From Actinomycetales bacterium (GTDB taxonomy: Bacteria; Actinomycetota; Actinomycetes; Actinomycetales; BWSM-131): DNA of 6,652 bases. The notes beneath the pieces were generated by a model. The model was not told the origin of the DNA. It did no database searches and saw nothing but the letters and a program-made list of their open reading frames with translations. This document shows, in pieces, positions 1 to 5,553 of this stretch (position 1 is its first letter; each line of letters opens with the position of its first letter). Location: contig JASBSH010000367.1 of NCBI GenBank assembly GCA_030149025.1, positions 1 to 6,652 of the forward strand. The letters run 5' to 3'. Position numbers and translations under genes: made by a program.

Positions 1-381
1 GAGCAGGTCGAGCCGGCCGTCGAGGTCCTGGTCGGCGTAGCCGCCAGCCCTTTGGGTTCAGTCCTCACGGTCGGGCCGGGTGGCGTGCTGACGGAGCTGC
101 TCGACGACGTGGCCCTGCGCCTGCTGCCGGTGAGCCGCGACGACGTGGAGCAGATGCTCCACGAGACGCGGCTCGGCCGGATGCTGGCCGGCCTCCGCGG
201 CAGCCCACCAGCCGACCGAGAAGCGTTGGTCGACACAGTGGTTCGGCTCGCCGACCTCGTCCGCGACTGGCCCGAAGGCTTCGAGCTGGACCTCAACCCG
301 GTGGCGGTGCTGCCGGCCGGCCAGGGCGTCCGGGTGCTGGACGCCGCGTACGTCGCTCCCCCTCAGAAAGGTGAACGGTAG
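1..381 (+). CDS. ATP-grasp acyl-CoA synthetase (NDP-forming), C-terminal fragment
   Basis: Only the last 126 residues are inside the window; the gene starts upstream. The visible part matches the C-terminal end of the ATP-grasp domain of acetyl-CoA synthetase (ADP-forming)-type enzymes, which make acyl-CoA from a carboxylic acid, CoA and a nucleoside triphosphate through a phospho-enzyme. Diagnostic stretches are GPGGVLTELLDDVALRLLPV (residues 25-44 of the fragment), the RGSPPAD segment (66-72), and FELDLNP (94-100), which is the usual 'E-(L/I)-D-(L/I)-NP' ATP-grasp end motif. The frame is open from base 1 to TAG at 379-381. The next gene begins 4 nt later, so this is the first visible gene of an operon with an acyl-CoA ligase and a B12 mutase. 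The family call is well supported. The acid substrate, the nucleotide used, and whether the CoA-binding and ligase domains are fused upstream cannot be seen. Confidence 0.85.
   Translation, partial: EQVEPAVEVLVGVAASPLGSVLTVGPGGVLTELLDDVALRLLPVSRDDVEQMLHETRLGRMLAGLRGSPPADREALVDTVVRLADLVRDWPEGFELDLNPVAVLPAGQGVRVLDAAYVAPPQKGER
367..374 (+). promoter_or_regulatory. ribosome binding site that decides the acyl-CoA ligase start
   Basis: AAAGGTGA lies 11 nt upstream of ATG 386, an acceptable Shine-Dalgarno position. The alternative in-frame start, GTG 371, sits inside this motif and has only AGAAAG directly abutting it. I therefore chose ATG 386. It lies inside the 3' end of the preceding gene, which suggests coupled translation. 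Confidence 0.5.
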
Positions 382-385
382 AAGC

Positions 386-1924
386 ATGGACGTCGGCACG
401 CTGGTCACGCGCGCAGCCCGCCGGTTCCGCGACCGGGTCGCGGTGGACGGGCCGGAGGGGTCGCTCACGTTCGGGGAGCTCGGCGACCGCGTCGTCCGGC
501 TGGCGAACGCCCTGCTTGCGAGCGGTCTTCGGCCCGGCGACCGGGTGCTCGACCTTCAGAGCAACTCCGTCAACTACCTGGAGACGGACCTCGCGATCCG
601 GGCCGCCGGTCTCGTCCGGGCGGCGCTGAACTACCGGCTCCACCCCACGGACTGGGAGCGGATCGCCGCCGACTCCGGCGCGCGCGGCCTCATCTACGAC
701 GCCCGGTTCGCGGACCAGACCGCGGTGCTGCGAGACGGCCTCGACGTCGTCGTCGTGATCGGCGACGGACCCGGCGTGCCGTACGAGAAGCTCATCGCTT
801 CAGGCGAATCGACCCGCCTCGAGCCGGTCGACCCCGACAGCCTCTGCGGGCTCCACTACTCCTCGGGCACCACCGGTCACCCGAAAGGCGCACAGCGCAC
901 CCACCGCAACTGGTTCGCGTCGGTCGTCAACATGACGCACGACGTGCTCGGTGGCGTGCCGGGGCCCGACGACGTCTACGTCCACGCCGGCCCGATCACC
1001 CACACCAGCGGGCTGTTCGTGCTGCCGTTCCTCGTCGCGGGCAGCCGCCAGATCATCCTCCCGGCCTGGGACCCGGAGACCTTCACCGAAGCGGTGACCG
1101 AGCGCGGCGGCACCCACACCGCGATCGTGCCGACCATGGTGGCCAGGCTGCTTGCTACCCCGTCGACCAGTCGAGACACGTTCTCGCGCTTGAAGATGCT
1201 CGGCTACGCCGGTGCGCCGATGCCCGCCGAGCAGATGCGCCAGGCGTTCGAGCGGATCACCCCGAACCTGGTCCAGTACTACGGGCTCGTCGAGGCGATC
1301 CCCCCGGTGACGCTGCTCGACGCGGCCGACCACGCGCGAGGCCTGACCGAGAACCCCGACCTGCTCACGTCGGCCGGGCGCAGCGCGCTCGGTGTCGAGG
1401 TGCGCGTCGTGGACGACGAGGGGCGCGTCGTGCCCTTCGGCGAGACCGGCGAGGTGGTCACCAGAGGAGACCACGTCATGCCCGGCTACTGGAACGCCGA
1501 GAACCGCTCAGACCTGTCCAAGTCGGTCGTGGACGGCTGGCTGCACACCGGCGACCTCGGCCGGATGAGCGAGGACGGTCACCTCTGGCTGGTCGACCGG
1601 GTCGGCGACATGATCATCTCCGGCGGCTACAACATCTACCCCCGCGAGGTGGAGGAGGTCGTCGCGCAGGTTCCGGGCGTCGCCGAGGTCGCCGTGGTCG
1701 GGCTTGCGGACCCCGACTGGGGGCAGCGGGTGGTGGCCGTCGTGACCACGACGGCGGACGCGCCGAACCCCGACAAGCTGCGTGACGCCGTCCTCGATCA
1801 CTGCCGCGCCTCGATGGCGTCGTACAAGAAGCCCAAGGAGGTGCTCGTGGTGCCGGAGTTCCCGCTGAACTCGACGGGCAAGATCTCCAAGAAGGTGCTG
1901 CGGGCGGAGCTGGAGGCGAAGTGA
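386..1924 (+). CDS. AMP-forming acyl-CoA ligase (ANL superfamily)
   Basis: A 512-residue cytosolic enzyme of the acyl-adenylate-forming (ANL) superfamily, full length for the family. It should activate a carboxylic acid with ATP to an acyl-AMP and then transfer the acyl group to CoA. Visible motifs, in order: the ATP-binding loop YSSGTTGHPKG (158-168), YYGLVEA (298-304) at the A5 position, TGD (388-390), the hinge and A8 stretch DRVGDMIISGGYNIYPRE (404-421), and the C-terminal NSTGKISKK (495-503) with catalytic Lys499. The A5 motif is normally YGxTE; here Val replaces the Thr. The start is ATG 386; GTG 371 would add five residues. The stop TGA overlaps the start of the mutase gene (GTGA), so the ligase product is probably the mutase substrate or a precursor of it. 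Whether the substrate is short, branched, hydroxylated or aromatic cannot be read from the motifs. Confidence 0.92.
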   Translation: MDVGTLVTRAARRFRDRVAVDGPEGSLTFGELGDRVVRLANALLASGLRPGDRVLDLQSNSVNYLETDLAIRAAGLVRAALNYRLHPTDWERIAADSGARGLIYDARFADQTAVLRDGLDVVVVIGDGPGVPYEKLIASGESTRLEPVDPDSLCGLHYSSGTTGHPKGAQRTHRNWFASVVNMTHDVLGGVPGPDDVYVHAGPITHTSGLFVLPFLVAGSRQIILPAWDPETFTEAVTERGGTHTAIVPTMVARLLATPSTSRDTFSRLKMLGYAGAPMPAEQMRQAFERITPNLVQYYGLVEAIPPVTLLDAADHARGLTENPDLLTSAGRSALGVEVRVVDDEGRVVPFGETGEVVTRGDHVMPGYWNAENRSDLSKSVVDGWLHTGDLGRMSEDGHLWLVDRVGDMIISGGYNIYPREVEEVVAQVPGVAEVAVVGLADPDWGQRVVAVVTTTADAPNPDKLRDAVLDHCRASMASYKKPKEVLVVPEFPLNSTGKISKKVLRAELEAK

Positions 1925-3456
1925 GCTCCGAGCGGATCGAGCTGAAGCCGGACTATGCACCGGAAGGCGCCGAGCACCCGGGCGAGTTCCCCTACACGAG
2001 AGGCGTTTCCGCCGAACCGAAGCCCTGGATCATGGGACAGTACTCGGGGTTCGGGACGCCCAAGGAGTCGAACCAGCGGTTCCGTGCGCTGCTCGACGCG
2101 GGCGTCACCGGGTTCTCGGTCGCGATGGACCTGCCGACCCAGATGGGCATCGACTCCGACGACCCGCGGGCCGCCGGTGAGGTGGGGCGGGTGGGGGTGG
2201 CGATCGACTCGCTGGCGGACATCGAGATCCTGATGGACCGCATCCCGCTGCACGAGATCACGCAGGTGCGGACCACCGCCAACTCGATCGGCTACATCTG
2301 GGCGGCCCTGTTCATCGCGCTGGCTGAGAAGCAGGGTGTGGACCCCAACGAGTTCGGGCTGTTCATCCAGAACGACGTGCTGAAGGAGTTCATCTCCCGG
2401 GGAACGCAGATCTTCCCGGCCGAGCCGTCCCTGAAGCTCGCGGTCGACACGATCGAGTACTGCGCCCAGCGCGTGCCGAACTGGACGCCGCTGGCGATGA
2501 GCGGGTACCACATCCGCGAGTCGGGAGCCTCTGCCGCGCAGGAGATCGCGTTCACCTTCGCCAACGCCCGTTCGTACCTGGACGAGTGCGTGCGCCGCGG
2601 GGTCAGCGTCGACGTCGTAGCGCCGACGCTGTTCACGTTCCTGGCGATCACGATGGACTTCCTGCCGGAGGTGGCGAAGTTCCGTGCCGCGCGGCGGGTC
2701 TGGGCCAAGCTGCTGCGCGAGACCTACGGCGCGCAGGAGGAGAAGTCGCAGCAATTGCGGATCTTCGCCTTCACCGCCGGGTCGAGCCTGACCGCCCAGC
2801 AGCCGATGAACAACGTCGTGCGGGCGTCGGTCGAGGCGACGGCGGCCGCGCTGGCCGGCGTCCAGACGATGCACGTGTCGGCGTACGACGAGGCGCTCGG
2901 TGTGCCGACGGAGCAGGCCGCCACCCTGGCGCTGCGTACCCAGCAGGTGGTGGCGTTCGAGACCGGGCTGACCACGACGCTCGACCCGTTCGCCGGCTCG
3001 TACGCCATCGAGGCGCTGACCGACGAGATCGAGCAACAGATCGTCGACCTCATGAAGCACATCGAGGAGCGCGGCGGAGCGCTCCGGTGCATCGACGACG
3101 GCTGGTTCGCGCAGGAGCTCGCCGATGCGGCGTACCGCCTGAACCAGCAGATCGAGTCCGGTGAGCGAACCGTCATCGGCGTCAACAAGTTCCCGTCCGA
3201 GACGGAGCCGCTCGAGGTGTTCCGGATCGACCCTGGCGTGGAGGAGTCACAACGCCGGGCCGTGGCCGACGTCCGCGCGAGACGTGACGGGGCCGCCGTC
3301 CATGCTGCTCTCGAGGACCTGCGCAAGGCCGCCGAGGCGGGTGACAACGTGCTGCCGGCGACGATCAGCGCGGTGAAGGCGTACGCGACTGTCGGCGAGA
3401 TCGTCGGTGTGCTGCGCGAGGTGTACGGCAGCTGGCAGCCGACCGCCGTCTTCTGA
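1921..3456 (+). CDS. coenzyme-B12-dependent acyl-CoA mutase, large (catalytic) subunit, methylmalonyl-CoA mutase family
   Basis: A 511-residue TIM-barrel catalytic subunit of the methylmalonyl-CoA mutase family, which performs radical carbon-skeleton rearrangement of an acyl-CoA using adenosylcobalamin. Visible features: GQYSGFGTPKESN (39-51), the barrel motif SVAMDLPTQMGIDSDDP (66-82), IQNDVLKEFISR (149-160), SGYHIRESGAS (194-204), and NNVVRAS (297-303). By remembered alignment to methylmalonyl-CoA mutase, Tyr41, Arg160 and His197 match Tyr89, Arg207 and His244 of the Propionibacterium enzyme. This favours a carboxylated substrate and argues against 2-hydroxyisobutyryl-CoA mutase (Ile/Asp) or isobutyryl-CoA mutase (Phe/Gln). 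However, the usual TIRQY reads IMGQY, so a substrate contact may be lost. The protein ends before any cobalamin-binding domain and has no DxHxxG motif, so it needs a separate B12 subunit, as in HcmA/HcmB or IcmA/IcmB. The start is GTG 1921, overlapping the ligase stop by 4 bp, with GGAG 11 nt upstream. The family is certain; the substrate is not. Confidence 0.92.
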   Translation: MSSERIELKPDYAPEGAEHPGEFPYTRGVSAEPKPWIMGQYSGFGTPKESNQRFRALLDAGVTGFSVAMDLPTQMGIDSDDPRAAGEVGRVGVAIDSLADIEILMDRIPLHEITQVRTTANSIGYIWAALFIALAEKQGVDPNEFGLFIQNDVLKEFISRGTQIFPAEPSLKLAVDTIEYCAQRVPNWTPLAMSGYHIRESGASAAQEIAFTFANARSYLDECVRRGVSVDVVAPTLFTFLAITMDFLPEVAKFRAARRVWAKLLRETYGAQEEKSQQLRIFAFTAGSSLTAQQPMNNVVRASVEATAAALAGVQTMHVSAYDEALGVPTEQAATLALRTQQVVAFETGLTTTLDPFAGSYAIEALTDEIEQQIVDLMKHIEERGGALRCIDDGWFAQELADAAYRLNQQIESGERTVIGVNKFPSETEPLEVFRIDPGVEESQRRAVADVRARRDGAAVHAALEDLRKAAEAGDNVLPATISAVKAYATVGEIVGVLREVYGSWQPTAVF

Positions 3457-3462
3457 CCCAAA

Positions 3463-3512
3463 CCCCCGCGGTGATCATGGAATCCCGCCACCCCTCCCCC
3501 GCCGTGATCTTG
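3463..3512. repeat. imperfect 17-bp direct repeat after the mutase gene
   Basis: CCCCCGCGGTGATCATG (3463-3479) recurs as CCCCCGCCGTGATCTTG (3496-3512), with 15 of 17 bases identical and a 33-bp period. The first copy includes the palindrome TGATCA. The repeat begins 7 nt after the mutase stop codon. No function is recognised; it may be the edge of a repeated intergenic element. Confidence 0.5.
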
Positions 3513-3515
3513 CAG

Positions 3516-3531
3516 TTCTGCAGAAGCAGAA
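3516..3531. repeat. short tetraloop hairpin in the mutase-kinase gap
   Basis: TTCTGC (3516-3521) pairs with GCAGAA (3526-3531) around the loop AGAA, a perfect 6-bp stem. An overlapping alternative is the 10-bp palindrome TTCTGCAGAA (3516-3525). It is the first of several stem-loops between the mutase and the kinase. No T-run follows. Confidence 0.45.
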
Positions 3532-3534
3532 TCC

Positions 3535-3595
3535 GGCGACGTTCTTGCGGCCCGACCCGGCGCCCTGAGCACGACGCCTGCTCAAGAACGTCGCC
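3535..3595. repeat. perfect 13-bp inverted repeat, possible terminator stem or element end
   Basis: GGCGACGTTCTTG (3535-3547) is the exact reverse complement of CAAGAACGTCGCC (3583-3595), with a 35-nt loop. A competing smaller hairpin, TGAGCA (3566-3571) with TGCTCA (3579-3584), shares two bases with the right arm, so the two folds are partly exclusive. The structure starts 79 nt after the mutase stop and could end transcription of the operon, but the poly-T tract of a classic intrinsic terminator is missing. Actinobacterial terminators often lack that tract. It could instead be part of a dispersed repeat. Confidence 0.5.
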
Positions 3596-3604
3596 ACATT
3601 TCAC

Positions 3605-3653
3605 TGGATGGGGGTGTGCTCCGACAGCGCTTCACAGCACGTCCCCAGATCCA
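3605..3653. repeat. interrupted long stem-loop
   Basis: Three blocks pair in register: TGGAT (3605-3609) with ATCCA (3649-3653), GGGG (3611-3614) with CCCC (3643-3646), and GTGCT (3616-3620) with AGCAC (3636-3640). This gives 14 paired positions separated by 1-2 nt internal loops, with a 15-nt apical loop. It directly follows the 13-bp inverted repeat. A further 6-bp stem, CGAGCG (3689-3694) with CGCTCG (3700-3705), lies downstream. No riboswitch class is recognised. Confidence 0.4.
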
Positions 3654-3754
3654 CCCTCGAGCCGCCCCGAGAAGTCAACGTCCACGCGCGAGCGATCCCC
3701 GCTCGGTGATGAGCGATACGGTCCCGACATGTCCGCAATCCGCATGGCCAAGAC

Positions 3755-4573
3755 ATGACTGCGCGGGTCTGGGTCGTCGGCTCTCTCAACATCGACCTGA
3801 TCTCCACCGTCGACCGGCACCCGGCCCCGGGCGAGACGGTCCTCGGAGGCGACCTGGTACGCCGGCCCGGTGGCAAGGGGGCCAACCAGGCGCTGGGTGC
3901 GGCGGGTTCCGGCGCGCCGGTGACGTTCGTCGGGGCGATCGGGGACGACGACAGCGGGCGCTCGTACGTCGACGCGCTCTCCGCTCGGGGCGTGGAAGCG
4001 GCCGTCGTCACCGTGCCGAAGCGGCCCACCGGGCACGCGCTCATCGTCGTGGACGCCAACGGCGAGAACACGATCGTGGTCGCGCAGGGTGCGAACGCCG
4101 CTCTCTCCCCGGCCCATGTGGACGGCGAGCTGGATGCGGTCGGCAGTGCCGACGTCCTGCTCATGCAGCTCGAGGTGCCCATGCCGACGGTGGTCGCGGC
4201 GGCGCAGCGGGCCAAAGCGGCAGGCGCGACCGTCGTGCTGAACCCCTCGCCGTGGCAGTCCCTGCCGGACGAGCTGCTGGCCGCGGTGGACGTCCTGGTG
4301 ATGAACGAAGGCGAGACGGAAGCGGCGGGCGAGCTGCCGGCGTCCATCTCGGTGTGCCGGACGCTCGGTGACCGCGGCGCGGAGTGGGACGGCATCGTCG
4401 CCACGGCCGCCCCCGTCCGGGTGGTCGACACCACAGGTGCAGGTGACGCGTTCACCGGCGCCCTGGCGGCGGCGATCGCCGCAGGCCTGGCGAAGAAGGA
4501 CGCGCTGGCGGCGGCGGTCGAGGCCGGCGGCCACGCCTGCACGTACGTCGGCGCACAACCATGGACCCTTTGA
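3755..4573 (+). CDS. ribokinase-like PfkB family carbohydrate kinase
   Basis: A 272-residue sugar kinase of the PfkB family, most like ribokinase, which phosphorylates D-ribose at O5 with ATP in the cytosol. Visible features: the substrate motif GSLNID (9-14), the first signature PGGKGANQALGAAG (38-51), NPSP (163-166), the NEGE motif (184-187), and the second signature DTTGAGDAFTGALAAA (225-240) with catalytic Asp231. It is shorter than typical ribokinases (about 300 residues). The segment between NEGE and TLGDRG is some 20 residues shorter than usual, and the C-terminus stops at GAQPWTL with no final helix. The start ATG 3755 has no strong Shine-Dalgarno. It overlaps by ATGA a 9-codon frame starting at 3729. 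No ribose transporter or regulator is next to it, so the sugar is unproven and I give no gene symbol. It lies 298 nt after the mutase and converges on hepT. Confidence 0.85.
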   Translation: MTARVWVVGSLNIDLISTVDRHPAPGETVLGGDLVRRPGGKGANQALGAAGSGAPVTFVGAIGDDDSGRSYVDALSARGVEAAVVTVPKRPTGHALIVVDANGENTIVVAQGANAALSPAHVDGELDAVGSADVLLMQLEVPMPTVVAAAQRAKAAGATVVLNPSPWQSLPDELLAAVDVLVMNEGETEAAGELPASISVCRTLGDRGAEWDGIVATAAPVRVVDTTGAGDAFTGALAAAIAAGLAKKDALAAAVEAGGHACTYVGAQPWTL

Positions 4574-4624
4574 CGACACGCCCACGGCGGCGGCCGTCGA
4601 CGATCCGACCATCCAGAACGGCTT

Positions 4625-5077
4625 CTACCCGGGTTCACCACCGGCACGTGCCTCCAACCATGCGGCGGCAGAGCTGATGTACAAGGCGTAGTCGCGACGG
4701 GCCGCCGGGACGGCGGATGCTACGACGGCGAGATCCAGGTCCAGGTACTCGTGCACGATGACGTTCCGGAGTCCCACAGACGACCGGAGCAGGGCCGCGA
4801 GCTCGGTGGTGACAAGCCCTGCGCGCGCGGCCGCGTCGAAGGACGATCGGTAGTCCGTCACCGCCTCGCCAAGCACGGCAGCAGCTAAGTGGCTGTTGAC
4901 CGCGACCGCCAGCTGCACGAGCTGGGCCAGCACGTGTTCGACAACGTGCCGGTCGAAACGATCGGACTCGAGACGCTCCTGGGTCACCTCCCCCAGAGCG
5001 TCCAGGTCGTCCAGCAGCAGCCGCATGCTCGCCAGGCGCTCCTGGACAACGCTGGGGCGCAGGTCCCGCGGCGTCAT
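4625..5077 (-). CDS. hepT: HepT-like ribonuclease toxin (DUF86 family)
   Basis: A 150-residue, mostly helical protein of the HepT (formerly DUF86) HEPN family. The diagnostic RX4HXY motif is present as RNVIVHEY, with Arg104, His109 and Tyr111. In characterised HepT toxins these residues form the RNase site, and the Tyr is the residue AMPylated by the partner MntA, which neutralises the toxin. The upstream helices (about 10-70) match the usual layout, for example RFDRHVVEHVLAQLVQLAVA (40-59). The start ATG 5077 overlaps the mntA stop as ATGA and has no obvious Shine-Dalgarno, so translation is probably coupled to the antitoxin. The stop TAG is at 4625-4627, 51 nt from the convergent kinase stop. 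The family call is firm; toxicity is inferred from the family and the operon. Confidence 0.9.
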   Translation of the reverse strand: MTPRDLRPSVVQERLASMRLLLDDLDALGEVTQERLESDRFDRHVVEHVLAQLVQLAVAVNSHLAAAVLGEAVTDYRSSFDAAARAGLVTTELAALLRSSVGLRNVIVHEYLDLDLAVVASAVPAARRDYALYISSAAAWLEARAGGEPG

Positions 5078-5493
5078 CGGGTCTGACGCAGCATGGCGAG
5101 CTGCGCGCGACGCAGGTGATCGGTGTCCATGCGCTCCATCGACGCTGCGATCTGGGCCTTGGCGTGAGCGTCCTGTGTCGCTTCGAACAGTGGTTCCCCG
5201 TACACCAACGCCTGCTCGCGAGCGACTGCGCCAGCGGTGTTCAGCACCATGAGGTCCAGCCGCCCGGTGCCCGAGAGCTCCGCAAGCCCATCAAGGAACG
5301 GGAGGACGCGTTCGGGCGAATAGGGGTCGAACCGGGCTGCGACGTCCAGATCGGCCGGGTCTTCCACCTGCGGGTCGACGGCGCTGCCGAACACGACCAG
5401 CAGGGACACATCGTGCTCACGACACAGCGTCGACAATGCACCGCTGGTCGCTGAATCGCGCAGTCGGCGAAGCGCCTCCCGGATCAGGCTCAC
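5074..5493 (-). CDS. mntA: MntA-like minimal nucleotidyltransferase antitoxin
   Basis: A 139-residue minimal nucleotidyltransferase. The signature GSX10DXD is exact: Gly36-Ser37, ten residues, then Asp48-Leu-Asp50. The third catalytic acid is probably Asp80 in GRLDLMVLN (77-85). In characterised systems MntA transfers AMP from ATP to the Tyr of the HepT RXXXXHXY motif and so blocks the toxin. Here the antitoxin is the first gene and hepT the second, with a 4-bp ATGA overlap. The start is GTG 5493: an in-frame stop lies at 5533-5535 and no ATG or GTG falls between it and 5493. The ribosome binding site is weak. The 60 nt upstream, after the TM2 gene, contain the near-repeat AACGGTAACGGC (5500-5511, plus strand), which could be a control site but is unproven. 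A stand-alone DNA-modifying or antibiotic-modifying nucleotidyltransferase is unlikely given the partner. Confidence 0.9.
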   Translation of the reverse strand: MSLIREALRRLRDSATSGALSTLCREHDVSLLVVFGSAVDPQVEDPADLDVAARFDPYSPERVLPFLDGLAELSGTGRLDLMVLNTAGAVAREQALVYGEPLFEATQDAHAKAQIAASMERMDTDHLRRAQLAMLRQTR

Positions 5494-5553
5494 GACGGCA
5501 ACGGTAACGGCGTACCAGGTCTTCGCCCAGCCTCAGCCGCGGCACCGAGCGTG

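Noticed and set aside
800..1474. Minus-strand 224-codon open frame opposite the acyl-CoA ligase
   Set aside because: Antisense shadow of well-conserved ligase motifs; Arg/His/Val/Gly-rich with no recognisable domain.
1798..3060. Minus-strand 420-codon open frame opposite the mutase gene
   Set aside because: Composition is Arg/His/Gly/Leu-rich with no family motifs, as expected opposite a high-GC gene; the plus-strand mutase is unmistakable.
1921..3456. Naming the mutase hcmA (2-hydroxyisobutyryl-CoA mutase) because of the neighbouring ligase
   Set aside because: The Ile and Asp residues that define HcmA are Tyr41 and Ala68 here, so the operon resemblance is not backed by the active site.
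3471..3758. GTG-initiated 95-codon plus-strand frame filling the mutase-kinase gap
   Set aside because: Its sequence is Arg/Ser/Pro-rich with no family features, and it runs through the inverted repeats, which makes coding unlikely.
4584..4597. Hairpin ACGGC-GGCG-GCCGT between the convergent kinase and hepT stops
   Set aside because: Only a 5-bp stem with no T-run; too weak to call a terminator in this GC-rich context, although the position would suit one.
3601..4647. Two long minus-strand frames (348 and 326 codons) opposite the kinase
   Set aside because: Both lie across the conserved PfkB signatures, are low-complexity in composition, and overlap each other; neither shows a domain.
5500..5511. 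AACGGTAACGGC near-repeat upstream of mntA as an autoregulatory operator
   Set aside because: Two 6-bp units are too little evidence, and MntA has no DNA-binding domain that I can see.
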